From: an uncultured Oscillospiraceae bacterium
GTDB lineage: Bacteria > Bacillota > Clostridia > Oscillospirales > Acutalibacteraceae
Length of the DNA: 15,395 bases
Direction: 5' to 3'
NCBI GenBank assembly: GCA_959596515.1
Contig: CAUFXR010000067.1
Span: 1 to 15,395, forward strand
Every line of letters begins with the position of its first letter. Within the stretch, counting starts at the first letter, position 1. A program made the position numbers and the translations under genes. Below, piece after piece: positions 1 to 7,143 of this stretch. The notes beneath the pieces are model-generated. The model was given only the letters and a program-made list of their open reading frames with translations, searched no databases and had not been told where the DNA came from.

Positions 1-14
1 ATTTTGGAAAAGTC

Positions 15-52
15 AAATCGGGATGGGCGTTTCAGAACCCATCCCGATTTTT
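15..52. terminator. Intrinsic terminator, probably bidirectional
   Basis: A perfect 13-bp inverted repeat (arms 15-27 and 38-50, AAATCGGGATGGG against CCCATCCCGATTT) encloses a 10-nt loop. On the minus strand it lies just past the stop codon of the WYL regulator and is followed by T-rich sequence (TTTGACTTTT). On the plus strand the descending arm runs into five Ts (48-52). This marks the 3' end of the left block and could also stop transcripts arriving from the left of the window. Confidence 0.85.
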
Positions 53-59
53 GCTCCTG

Positions 60-1028
60 CTATTTCGCTTGTTTTAAGGCAGCCTGCAGTCGCTGTGCGT
101 ACTCCCGTCTTACCGGTTCGGGCGACAGAATTTCGATCTGCCCGCCGTAGGTGAACACCCAAGCGTAAAAGGTAGGGCTGACCGATACCTGTACGCGGGC
201 GGTGAAATGGCTGCTGTCATACCGTCCCGTCTGTACCTGCTCCCCGAAACGGTCTACGATATCGTCCATAAGGCTATTTTCGCATTTCAGCTCCACGGTG
301 CAGTCCGCACCGTCGTACATAGAGAAGACACGGCGGCAGTACTTGCCTATGTCATAGCCCTCCGGCCTTGGGCAGAAGGCGCTCTCTGACAGCTCCGGGC
401 GGCACATCCGGTCTACCCGGAAGGTGACCACCTTGCCGTGGCTCTCGGCGTAGCCGCACACATAGTAGGCGTCGCTGTTCCAGACCATATCGTAAGGAGA
501 GAGGACATACACACGTCCGCCGTGCTTGTACCGCTTTTTCTTCTGTGGGGTGTATTCGATATATTTGAACATGACGGTTTTCTGCTGCTGGATCGCCGTA
601 TGCAGGATGTCCACGGCATAATAGACGGCCTCATTGCCTGTTTTTACCTTGCCGTCCACAAAGAGGCTGCGCCTGAGGCTCTCTCCCTGATGGGGGCTTA
701 TAAGTCCCGTCACCTTTCCGATCAGCTCACGGCTCTTTTTGGGGGAGATAAACCTTGCTGCCTGCACCGCGTCCACCAGCAGTTTTAGCTCGGCAAGCTC
801 CAGATGCCTTGTCCCGATGAAGTATTCGTTCTGGCGGCTACGGTTGCAGACCACATCAAAGCCGCTGTTTTGCAGCTCGGCAGCGTCCTCTGCCACCGTC
901 TTGCGGGTAGTGGAGATGCCCAGGGAGGCGAGATATGCTATGATATCCGCCGTGGTGGCGGGATGCTCCTCATCGGTGTGATCCCACAAATATTTGAAGA
1001 TATATAACGCCCTGTTTTTATTGACCAT
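60..1028 (-). CDS. WYL-domain transcriptional regulator
   Basis: A 322-residue regulator of the HTH + WYL class. Residues 1-70 form a winged-helix/DeoR-like DNA-binding head. Residues about 140-215 form the WYL sensor, ending in the conserved FRVDRM segment. The tripeptide that names the family is degenerate here (DAYYVCGY, residues 186-193). A C-terminal extension (about 240-315) is usual for the family. WYL proteins are known to sense ligands, often nucleotides or nucleic acids, and to control defence, DNA-damage or other accessory genes; the ligand here cannot be read from the sequence. The ATG at 1028 has a GAGAGG Shine-Dalgarno sequence about 8 bases upstream. A 100-base gap separates it from the preceding gene, without a convincing promoter, so it is either the last gene of the envelope operon or separately transcribed. 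A strong terminator follows. Confidence 0.88.
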   Translation of the reverse strand: MVNKNRALYIFKYLWDHTDEEHPATTADIIAYLASLGISTTRKTVAEDAAELQNSGFDVVCNRSRQNEYFIGTRHLELAELKLLVDAVQAARFISPKKSRELIGKVTGLISPHQGESLRRSLFVDGKVKTGNEAVYYAVDILHTAIQQQKTVMFKYIEYTPQKKKRYKHGGRVYVLSPYDMVWNSDAYYVCGYAESHGKVVTFRVDRMCRPELSESAFCPRPEGYDIGKYCRRVFSMYDGADCTVELKCENSLMDDIVDRFGEQVQTGRYDSSHFTARVQVSVSPTFYAWVFTYGGQIEILSPEPVRREYAQRLQAALKQAK

Positions 1029-1128
1029 TGTGCGTACCTCTCAACTTCCAAAGGAAAACGACGCAGGAACTCCCGTATTGCTGTTTTGTTTATCGTATCA
1101 AACACCGGCATTTGCTCATATTGCAGAT

Positions 1129-1449
1129 TTAAAGAACATCCGACAATTCGCTCACCGGCAGATCGTAGTCTTCCGGTACAAGCACCGGTGTTTTGCGTTC
1201 CTCTAATGTAGCCTGTTCCTCAGATAACACTGTCCCGGAAACCGTAGGCTCATCCAGGGAAGGAGAATCCAGTGCGTCCAAAAACAAAAAGGTAAGGACA
1301 ATATATCCCAGTACCGCCGCAAACAGCGCGCCAAGTACACAGACCCCGGCGATTCGCAAGCCTTTATGAATTTTCTTTCCACATAAAATCAGTACCAAGA
1401 TTCCTGCCAAAAGCACCAACAATATGACCCCTGCTGCCCACAGCTCCAT
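1129..1449 (-). CDS. Small two-helix membrane protein, unknown function
   Basis: An unrecognised protein of about 106 residues. Two hydrophobic helices (about residues 3-24 and 33-58) are joined by a short basic turn (GKKIHKG). A hydrophilic, acidic C-terminal tail of about 45 residues (SLDEPTVSGTVLSEEQ and onward) follows. The frame also has an ATG at 1455, but the GGGGG Shine-Dalgarno sequence abuts that codon and sits about 7 bases before the ATG at 1449, so 1449 is preferred. It lies 51 bases downstream of DUF2207 on the same strand, which suggests it is the last membrane component of the envelope operon. No family assignment is offered. Confidence 0.65.
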   Translation of the reverse strand: MELWAAGVILLVLLAGILVLILCGKKIHKGLRIAGVCVLGALFAAVLGYIVLTFLFLDALDSPSLDEPTVSGTVLSEEQATLEERKTPVLVPEDYDLPVSELSDVL

Positions 1450-1500
1450 ATGCATTCCCCCTTTATGGTAATTAATTTTTGGCTGCTAAAAACATGGTCT

Positions 1501-3210
1501 TTACCAGACTCCGCCGCCGCCACCGCCGGATCCGCCGCCGGAAACGCCGCCACCGCCACTGCTGCTGGACCCGCCGCCGGACGAGCTCTGCCGCGGGGCG
1601 GAAGACATGGCGCTGGCCGCACTGCTCAGCGTCCGATCCATGGCGTGCCACATGGCAGCAGCCGTAAATACATCACGTCCGCTGTACCACTCGGGCGGTT
1701 CGATGGCAATACCCTCAAACTTATTTACCCATTTGTCCGACACATCCAGCACATAGGCATATGGCAGGATGTTGTAAAAATATTTCGGGTTATCGTTGAC
1801 AAGCATTTCCAGCCTGTCTTTTTCCGCCGTTTCCAAAAACTTTTTGAACCCGGTTATCTTTTCCAGATTCCTGTGGCTCTCTTCTGTGCGTCCGGGGACG
1901 TAACGCGCCAGCCAGAATGCGCCGACAAGGATCACCACGCCGATTGCAAAAGGAAGATACCGCTCGTTCCCGGCGAAGATGTTGGAAAGGATCACAACAT
2001 CAAGAACGAAGCAGGCAATAACAAGCAGCCAGCAGAGAAGCTGCAGCCGCGTGGATGTCAGCGAATGTATGCGACCTTTCTTCCCGGAATACCCGTAATT
2101 GGAGGAGATCTGATTCAGGGTGTGATAGAATTTGTTCTTGAGATCGCTCCCGGTAACGCTGGCCTTGCCGCTTTCAAAGAGACCTTCAAAAAACCTTTTT
2201 TTATCCTCGTCCAGATCATGGGGATACGGCTTTATACGCTCTATGGTATATTCTGACCCTTGGCCAGCTCCGTCGCCGTCATGGATGGCAATATAGCCCT
2301 CGTTTGCCAGCTCAATGAGCAGGGCAACAATGTCCTTCTTGGGCAGCTTTCCTTTATACCAATACGCTACGTCTGCACTGCTCATTCCCTCGGGCGGATA
2401 GAATTCAACGGTTTCGATGACCTGCTTATCCCTGCCATATTTCATCCATACGAACAATACAAAAGCCAGACACACAAGAGGGATGATCACCATGGTGCTG
2501 AGCTTTATCATATGCAGAACCTGGTTGAAGTAGAAATAACCCTCCTCAAGCTCAAGCCTTACGGTCAGAGCCTGGTAGGGCTCCAGCTCCTCCCAGAGAA
2601 AGCCTTCGATCTCCACCCCATCGGTGTAATACTCTACGATATCTGAACCGGTAAACCCATATCCGCCTGTGGAAAAGCCCAGCAGGCTGCTGTCAAACTC
2701 CTTCGGCATGGTGATCGTAAAGCTCACGTTGTCGATATAGAGGCCCCATTCATCGCCGATGATATTGAAGTACAGCTCATCGTAGCCGTCCGCCACATCC
2801 TGCCCAAGCACATAGTCATAGGAGATTGTATAATGCTTGTAGCCGGTAACGGTAACATCGGCGTCGCCGATCCTTAAAACGGTGTAGTTGTTTTCTGTTG
2901 ATTTTTCATAATCCTCGCTGCAGGAAATATTCCGGACTTTCGCCCGTGTGACCGCCGTGGAGCCGTCTGCCCGCACGACATCGTTCTGCGTTGGGATTCT
3001 TCTGTAAATACCGCGCCCCTCCTCATTGAAACAGACGTCTATTTCTTCCGTAATGCTGAGTACATTATCCTCTGACACATCAATATCCACATGATAAGCG
3101 GTGAAATAATAAGGTTCCTCTGGGTGGTCTGCCGCCTGCGCCGGAAAAACCACCGTCGACATCATCACAAGCAATGCAATTAAAGAAAAAAATACTTTAC
3201 ACTTTTTCAT
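1501..3210 (-). CDS. DUF2207-family membrane protein with Gly-rich tail
   Basis: A 569-residue protein of the DUF2207 (predicted membrane protein) family, commonly found beside LemA. It has a Sec signal peptide (about 1-27, cleavage after AQA) and an extracytoplasmic domain (about 30-230) containing the family-typical EEGRGIYRRIP region. A transmembrane helix lies at about 237-255, a soluble segment of winged-helix-like appearance at about 265-380, and two more helices at about 395-440. The tail from about residue 535 is almost only Gly and Ser and ends in GGGGGGVW, a low-complexity ending often seen in DUF2207 and TPM-type proteins. Its ATG overlaps the LemA stop codon by one base (TGATG), which implies translational coupling. 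Molecular function is unknown; a role with LemA in membrane or envelope maintenance is inferred only from context. Confidence 0.85.
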   Translation of the reverse strand: MKKCKVFFSLIALLVMMSTVVFPAQAADHPEEPYYFTAYHVDIDVSEDNVLSITEEIDVCFNEEGRGIYRRIPTQNDVVRADGSTAVTRAKVRNISCSEDYEKSTENNYTVLRIGDADVTVTGYKHYTISYDYVLGQDVADGYDELYFNIIGDEWGLYIDNVSFTITMPKEFDSSLLGFSTGGYGFTGSDIVEYYTDGVEIEGFLWEELEPYQALTVRLELEEGYFYFNQVLHMIKLSTMVIIPLVCLAFVLFVWMKYGRDKQVIETVEFYPPEGMSSADVAYWYKGKLPKKDIVALLIELANEGYIAIHDGDGAGQGSEYTIERIKPYPHDLDEDKKRFFEGLFESGKASVTGSDLKNKFYHTLNQISSNYGYSGKKGRIHSLTSTRLQLLCWLLVIACFVLDVVILSNIFAGNERYLPFAIGVVILVGAFWLARYVPGRTEESHRNLEKITGFKKFLETAEKDRLEMLVNDNPKYFYNILPYAYVLDVSDKWVNKFEGIAIEPPEWYSGRDVFTAAAMWHAMDRTLSSAASAMSSAPRQSSSGGGSSSSGGGGVSGGGSGGGGGGVW

Positions 3211-3773
3211 CAGAACTGCACCTTTACCGCTTCCTTTTCCGTCTCATCTTCTATGACAAACATCTGGCGCTTACCGAATTTGAACATATTTGCCACAATA
3301 GAGGACGGAAACATCTCTATTTTATTGTTGTAATTCCGGACAACGGCGTTATAATACTTTCTTGCGTTGGCGATATCCTCCTCCGTTGTCTGAAGCTGGT
3401 TGTTCAGATCAAGAAAGTTCTGGTTCGCCTTTAGAGCGGGGTACTGCTCCGCAAGCACATGGATGGCGGCAAGCCCTCTGGCAAGCTCTGTATTGGCCTG
3501 CAACTTCTGCTCCTCCGTCATATCGCCGTAGCGCATATTGCGGGCGGAAATCACGTTTTGGAGCGTCTGCGCCTCGTGCTTTGCATAACCCTTTACGCTT
3601 TCCACGATGTTTGGGATCAGATCCCATCTTTTTTTCAAATAGACGTCCATTGTGGAAAACGCTTCTTCTACCGAATTTTTCAGCTTCACAAGCCCATTAT
3701 AGGTTGCGCCGATATAGATGCCGATGATCAGCAGAATGCCGACAATGACCGCCGCAATGATGATTCCGGTCAT
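3210..3773 (-). CDS. lemA: LemA family protein
   Basis: A 187-residue LemA-family protein: one N-terminal membrane helix (about 3-22) followed by a long helical, probably coiled domain. The family signature is clear: YNGLVKLKNSVEEAF, then LKKRWDLIPNIVESVKGYAKHE. An ATG 16 codons upstream (3821) is in frame, but the ATG at 3773 has AGGAGG seven bases before it and gives a typical N-terminus, so 3773 is chosen. LemA proteins are widespread membrane-anchored helical proteins whose biochemical role is still unclear. Here the gene is coupled to DUF2207 through a TGATG overlap and lies within a run of membrane-protein genes, as is usual for LemA neighbourhoods. Confidence 0.93.
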   Translation of the reverse strand: MTGIIIAAVIVGILLIIGIYIGATYNGLVKLKNSVEEAFSTMDVYLKKRWDLIPNIVESVKGYAKHEAQTLQNVISARNMRYGDMTEEQKLQANTELARGLAAIHVLAEQYPALKANQNFLDLNNQLQTTEEDIANARKYYNAVVRNYNNKIEMFPSSIVANMFKFGKRQMFVIEDETEKEAVKVQF

Positions 3774-3830
3774 AAAAACACCTCCTAAATATATGATAGA
3801 TTTCAATTTGGTTTCTTGCACGGTATCGTC

Positions 3831-4259
3831 TTACGCGCCTTCCTTGATATAAATATTGCCGTCGTTATTGCCCATATGGATCTGTGTATCTGAATCGAAG
3901 TAGAAGCTGTTTATTAAACCAAGCTCGCCGTCATACATATCGTATCGGCCGTTGCTGTCCTCATACTCGTCCACATATTCCAGATATCCCGAAGCCTCTA
4001 CGGAGCCGCTGGCGTAATAGGCGATGAACCCGCCCTCGCCATCCATATAGATGCTGGCAGTGCCCTTCTCGCCGTCCAAACGCCACGTGCCCTCGGTTGC
4101 TGCGAATATGGCTGTATCGCTCTCATCTGGGGCCGGAGTGGAAGTTGGCGCCTCGCTTTGTGTATTGCTGGGCACATCGCTGTTCTGTTGTTCGCTTGCA
4201 CAGGCGGCCAAAGTCAGCGCAATGACTGCGACCAGAAAAGCAGCGATCAGCTTTTTCAT
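3831..4259 (-). CDS. Lipoprotein with single beta-rich domain
   Basis: A 142-residue predicted lipoprotein. A short basic N-terminus, hydrophobic core and LAAC lipobox (Cys20) are followed by a Ser/Pro/Thr-rich linker and one acidic, beta-rich domain (about 52-140) starting EGTWRLDGEKGTASIYM. This domain resembles the two repeats of the larger lipoprotein at 5809-6576: a G-x-(W/Y) opening, a short G-T-x-(S/T)-I strand, alternating Tyr/Phe/Gly strands and an acidic composition. A strong Shine-Dalgarno sequence (AAAGGAGGG) precedes the ATG. It lies 23 bases after DUF3137 and 57 bases before lemA, so co-transcription is likely. It is expected on the outer face of the cytoplasmic membrane; ligand and function are unknown. 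Confidence 0.8.
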   Translation of the reverse strand: MKKLIAAFLVAVIALTLAACASEQQNSDVPSNTQSEAPTSTPAPDESDTAIFAATEGTWRLDGEKGTASIYMDGEGGFIAYYASGSVEASGYLEYVDEYEDSNGRYDMYDGELGLINSFYFDSDTQIHMGNNDGNIYIKEGA

Positions 4260-4282
4260 CGCAAGTCCCTCCTTTAAGCATT

Positions 4283-5209
4283 TTAAAAATCGTTCAGTTT
4301 TTGCGCTGGAAGTGCAAGCGCATCAAGGATATTTGTAAAGGCCACCATCTCCTTTTCCAGCTTTTCGACAAGCTGCGCCGTATTTTCGGATTTGCCCATC
4401 TCGAAAAGATTCATATCCTTTATCACAAGCAGTAGCGTACCGTCCTGAAGAAAGCGGACGGCAAACCGATTGCCTCTCTCTGCGGACAATTCCAGCAGCT
4501 TTTGCCTGTAACCAGGCGTAAACGCCAGCGCCGCGTCCTGCCCGCTCTTGCATCTGACGGAAAAAGTATTGTAAAATGCTTCGGAATCGGCTTTGTAGGC
4601 GTTCTCGTAAGTTTTAAACTGCGTTGCCACAACCGCATCACTCAGCGCAAGATTGTGGCGGCACACAACAATGACGCCGTAAAATACGGTCTCGTAAGAG
4701 ACATCCGTATCACCGTCCTTGTCTTCCGTCACATGCTCCTCCTGTAGCTCAAACTCGCAAAACTCCATAGGCACTCCCCGGAGCACGCCCCTGACGTAAT
4801 CGCCGCAAAAGCCGGTGCAGTCGTATTCCGGGAAACCGAAATCCTGATTTATGTAATATTTGTCGACATGCTTGCCGTGGTCAAATGTATCCAGCCGATC
4901 CATCACCCTGCCGAGCACGCTCTGTGCATAGTTGTTCGCAATGTGCTTCTGCGCCTCGCCGGCCTTCTGCTTAACCCCCAACCCTGTAAAAAGCAGCGCA
5001 AATCCGCCTATTATAAGAATAATAGCAACTACGCCCGTGGGGGTTTTGAAGTTCAGAGACAGAGTGCCCCCGTTTAGGAGAATCATGAGTACAACGATAC
5101 CGAAGCATACACCGCCGGCAATCATTATGTATTTGGATAGTTTTATGCGCTTTCGCAGGTTTTCCATCTTCTGATCGTCAAGCTGTGTGTTTTGAAGATT
5201 ATTGTCCAT
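4283..5209 (-). CDS. DUF3137-like membrane protein
   Basis: A 308-residue protein with a hydrophilic N-terminus, two transmembrane helices (about 28-48 and 60-80) and a large, probably cytosolic alpha/beta domain (about 90-300). The layout, and elements such as FYNTFSVRC, the TPGYRQKLLELS stretch and the LLVIKDMNLFE strand, resemble DUF3137 proteins, which are frequently encoded next to LemA. The assignment rests on recall of the family pattern rather than a search. The ATG has only a modest Shine-Dalgarno sequence (AAGGCGGTGA). It follows a structured 218-base intergenic region. Its role is unknown; its place beside LemA suggests a shared membrane complex or pathway. Confidence 0.7.
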   Translation of the reverse strand: MDNNLQNTQLDDQKMENLRKRIKLSKYIMIAGGVCFGIVVLMILLNGGTLSLNFKTPTGVVAIILIIGGFALLFTGLGVKQKAGEAQKHIANNYAQSVLGRVMDRLDTFDHGKHVDKYYINQDFGFPEYDCTGFCGDYVRGVLRGVPMEFCEFELQEEHVTEDKDGDTDVSYETVFYGVIVVCRHNLALSDAVVATQFKTYENAYKADSEAFYNTFSVRCKSGQDAALAFTPGYRQKLLELSAERGNRFAVRFLQDGTLLLVIKDMNLFEMGKSENTAQLVEKLEKEMVAFTNILDALALPAQKLNDF

Positions 5210-5258
5210 ATTTGTTCACCGCCTTGTTTTTCATCATAATGGTGCGTTGTTGTTTGTA

Positions 5259-5320
5259 TTCAAGCCGCCGCTTGAAAAGACAGCCCCTGCGTAACGGCTG
5301 ATGCCCTTGCGCAGAGGCTG
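5259..5320 (-). terminator. Two adjacent hairpins; terminator or processing element
   Basis: In the 218-base gap between the DUF4234 and DUF3137 genes, arms 5281-5291 and 5310-5320 form an 11-bp stem. Its single imperfection is a C-A mismatch in plus-strand RNA but a U-G wobble in minus-strand RNA, so the structure favours the minus-strand transcript. It is followed on the minus strand by TCTTTTC. A second hairpin follows at once (TTCAAGC / GCTTGAA, 5259-5276, GGCG loop). The weak U-tract suggests partial termination, mRNA stabilisation or processing rather than a full stop. Confidence 0.5.
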
Positions 5321-5427
5321 AGCTTGCCGCCCCGATCCCTTTTTCTCATTCTCCTAGACCGCCAGATGAAAATGACCACACATCAGGCAATTTGAAAAAC
5401 AAAGTACAGGCAGCTTATGTTTTTGTT

Positions 5428-5772
5428 TTAATCAGAGATCATGGAATTGATGGTATTCTGCATCAGAATCCATGCCACAAAGCCGAGTCCCACCACGCTG
5501 AGGATCAGGTAAAGTACCGCGCCGTTCTTTGCCGGCATACCGCGCTGCTCAAGCGCCGAATCCAACTGTTTGCCCATTTTGTAGGCCCAGTAGATGCCGT
5601 AAATGCCGCAGGTAATGAGCGTAAGCAGGAAAGCCACCCCGCCCGATGTCTTTTTCGGCGGATTCGCCAGCTCGTTGGCGTCATTGTTGATTTTGATAAA
5701 CCAGTAAATGCCATAGATACCGAAGGTAATGATGGAAAAGATAATACATAGTGCAAGATTGCGTTTTTTTAT
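5428..5772 (-). CDS. DUF4234 membrane protein with apparent ATA start
   Basis: A 114-residue DUF4234-type membrane protein. It carries two copies of a membrane motif, ITFGIYGIYW near residue 16 and ITCGIYGIYW near residue 57. A polar linker (NNDANELANPPKKTSGG) separates them, and a third hydrophobic segment lies near the C-terminus. The first in-frame canonical start is a GTG at 5637, which would remove the whole first motif. The codon where family members normally begin (x-KKRNLALC) is ATA at 5770-5772; it sits six to seven bases after a good AGGAGA sequence, and an in-frame TAA lies five codons upstream. So the gene uses a rare ATA start, has lost its ATG by point mutation, or contains a sequencing error. 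Function unknown. Confidence 0.72.
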   Translation of the reverse strand: MKKRNLALCIIFSIITFGIYGIYWFIKINNDANELANPPKKTSGGVAFLLTLITCGIYGIYWAYKMGKQLDSALEQRGMPAKNGAVLYLILSVVGLGFVAWILMQNTINSMISD

Positions 5773-5808
5773 AAAGATTCTCCTTTAAAATGAATTTTGA
5801 TTTGATTT

Positions 5809-6576
5809 TTATTCTGCCGGATAGTAAACGCCGATAAAGGATGCATTGTTCTCATTGTCAGACTCTGTCTTGCCTGTAATCTCGATAGAGCCGTCTTCAA
5901 CATTATAGGTAGCGTAAAGCTCTCTGTCCTCCATCACGCCGAGACCCGAATCGCTCACCGTCCAGGTGCCGGACATATAGGAGCCGTCGTTCGCCTCCAA
6001 TGTGAAATCGACCATATCCTCCAGGGAATCTGTAATGCTGAGCGTGCCTGCGTCGCCCTCATATTCGCCGTACCACGCCTCGATACTGTCCGGGGCATCC
6101 ACATCAAGCTTTGAATCGTCTCCCGAAGAGGCCGAGCCCCCCACCGGACCGACGTAGTCATACCGGCCGGTATAATGCTCCATGTCGGCCGCGCCTTCCT
6201 GGAGCGAAACCTCAATAGATTTATCCGATTCATTGTATGTGAAAATGAAATCCGATTCCTCCAGCACATATGGGTCGCTGCTGTCCTCCGAAAGGGTACC
6301 GGATGCAACCGAAGTGCCGTTCTCGCCAATGTAGCCCAACGCGTAGTAAAACGTGCCGCCGGAATTGTCAATGGTCAGGGTGCCGCTGTCGTTTGTATAC
6401 TCGCCGAGCCAGAAGTCCCGCTCCGTACTCTCATCGACATCCGCGCCATTTCCTTCCTGCTGGGAAACAGGGGCTTCCGGTTCGTCCGCTCCGGAATCAC
6501 CGCAAGCGGCCAGTAGAGACGTCATGACCAACAGAGCCATGAGCAGGGAACACAGTTTCAGTACTTTTGTCTTCAT
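5809..6576 (-). CDS. Lipoprotein with duplicated beta-rich domain
   Basis: A 255-residue predicted lipoprotein: signal peptide with lipobox LLAAC (Cys25), then an acidic linker and two homologous domains. Repeat 1 spans about 55-141 (WLGEYTNDSGTLTI to YTGRYDYV) and repeat 2 about 167-252 (WYGEYEGDAGTLSI to FIGVYYPAE). The repeats share the W-x-GEY opening, the GTL(T/S)I strand, a mid-domain SGT, a (F/Y)xxTYN strand and an IE(V/I) strand. The protein is strongly acidic and rich in Tyr, Gly and Ser, typical of a secreted beta-sheet domain. ATG with AAGGAGG about seven bases upstream. It is the first effector-type gene after the regulators and is related to the single-domain lipoprotein at 3831-4259. 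Ligand unknown. Confidence 0.85.
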   Translation of the reverse strand: MKTKVLKLCSLLMALLVMTSLLAACGDSGADEPEAPVSQQEGNGADVDESTERDFWLGEYTNDSGTLTIDNSGGTFYYALGYIGENGTSVASGTLSEDSSDPYVLEESDFIFTYNESDKSIEVSLQEGAADMEHYTGRYDYVGPVGGSASSGDDSKLDVDAPDSIEAWYGEYEGDAGTLSITDSLEDMVDFTLEANDGSYMSGTWTVSDSGLGVMEDRELYATYNVEDGSIEITGKTESDNENNASFIGVYYPAE

Positions 6577-6609
6577 AAATACCTCCTTAAAATCATGTTT
6601 CTTACTTGC

Positions 6610-6730
6610 TTACTCAAAGTAATAGATACCCGTATCCCCCGGATGGGAGATGTCTACCGCGTAGCCCTCCTCTCTTACGGATCCTTCATATAAACCTCCT
6701 TGCCATCTTCATCCACTCCATCCTCCTCTA
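6610..6730 (-). pseudogene. Possible frameshifted remnant of a C-terminal coding sequence
   Basis: The 154-base gap between the receiver-only regulator and the lipoprotein has protein-like content on the minus strand, split across two frames. One frame reads IEEDGVDEDGKEVYMKDP and stops at 6675. Another reads VREEGYAVDISHPGDTGIYYFE (6678 to 6613) and stops at 6610-6612. A single-base shift near 6676-6680 would join them into a plausible acidic C-terminus. No start codon, family or parent gene was recognised. It could be chance or leftover from an insertion or deletion. Confidence 0.25.
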
Positions 6731-7084
6731 TTACTGCCGTAGCAAAGCCCGAATCCTGGCGTACAATATCCTCATACTGTATGGCTTCTTGAGCCAATCG
6801 TCCGCACCTCCGAGTAGGGCAGCCTCTTCGTCCTTCTCGTTTCCTGAAATAAGCAGAAATTTCGTTGCTGTTGAACACTGTCTTATTTTCTGACAAAATT
6901 GAATCCCTTCATACACGCTTTCTTCTAAATCTGCGATTACCACAGCGAACCGTTGTGTACAAATCGCGGCGAAAGCTTTCTCTTGGCCAACCGCACACTG
7001 GACATCAAAACCGTTTCTTTTCAGTAGCTTGCCGGTCATTTCTGTTATGGTGTGCTCTGCGCCGACAAACAATATCCTTGACAA
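6731..7084 (-). CDS. Receiver-only, degenerate response regulator
   Basis: A 117-residue protein consisting of a single CheY/OmpR-type receiver domain. The phosphoacceptor-like Asp52 (VIADLEES), Ser80 (LLISG) and Lys100 before Pro (LKKPY) are present. The acidic pair that binds Mg2+ in normal receivers is replaced by Gly8-Ala9 (ILFVGAE), so ordinary phosphorylation is doubtful. The sequence ends at RIRALLRQ, where an OmpR-family regulator would enter its linker and winged-helix domain, so this is either a stand-alone receiver or a regulator that lost its output domain. The start is TTG with AAGGAGG seven bases upstream, just after an attenuator-like hairpin. It may modulate the kinase at 7941-9227 or the full regulator at 7233-7937; that role is inference. 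Confidence 0.8.
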   Translation of the reverse strand: MSRILFVGAEHTITEMTGKLLKRNGFDVQCAVGQEKAFAAICTQRFAVVIADLEESVYEGIQFCQKIRQCSTATKFLLISGNEKDEEAALLGGADDWLKKPYSMRILYARIRALLRQ

Positions 7085-7097
7085 AAGTGCACCTCCT

Positions 7098-7140
7098 TAA
7101 AGAGAAAGGGCCCGGAGCAGCGAACGCCGTCCTGAGCCCT
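7098..7140 (-). terminator. Terminator-like hairpin (attenuator) ahead of receiver-only gene
   Basis: On the minus strand AGGGCTC (7134-7140) pairs with the complementary arm at 7107-7113, with a GC-rich inner hairpin (CGGC GUUC GCUG). TTTCTCTTT follows (7098-7106). This is the form of an intrinsic terminator. It lies between the full response regulator and the receiver-only gene, directly before the AAGGAGG of the latter, so it probably lowers expression of the downstream effector genes relative to the kinase and regulator. Confidence 0.6.
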
Positions 7141-7143
7141 TGC

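Noticed and set aside
1029..1128. Possible promoter (TTGATA) before the WYL regulator
   Set aside because: No acceptable -10 hexamer was found at the right spacing.
1501..1605. GC-rich trinucleotide repeat
   Set aside because: It is explained as the coding sequence of the DUF2207 Gly/Ser tail, a feature seen in related proteins.
1450..2256. A 268-codon plus-strand open frame, Ala-rich at its start
   Set aside because: It is antisense to the DUF2207 gene; the Ala/Arg runs come from the complement of the Gly-rich tail, and it has no domain or good ribosome binding site.
5260..5349. A 29-codon minus-strand ORF (MRKRDRGGKL and onward) in the DUF4234-DUF3137 gap
   Set aside because: The AGGAGA lies only one or two bases from the ATG, and the sequence is better explained by the two hairpins that occupy the same bases.
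6675..6896. A 73-codon minus-strand ORF overlapping the receiver gene
   Set aside because: Most of it is an out-of-frame reading of the receiver domain; only its last residues fall in the gap and are reported as a possible remnant.
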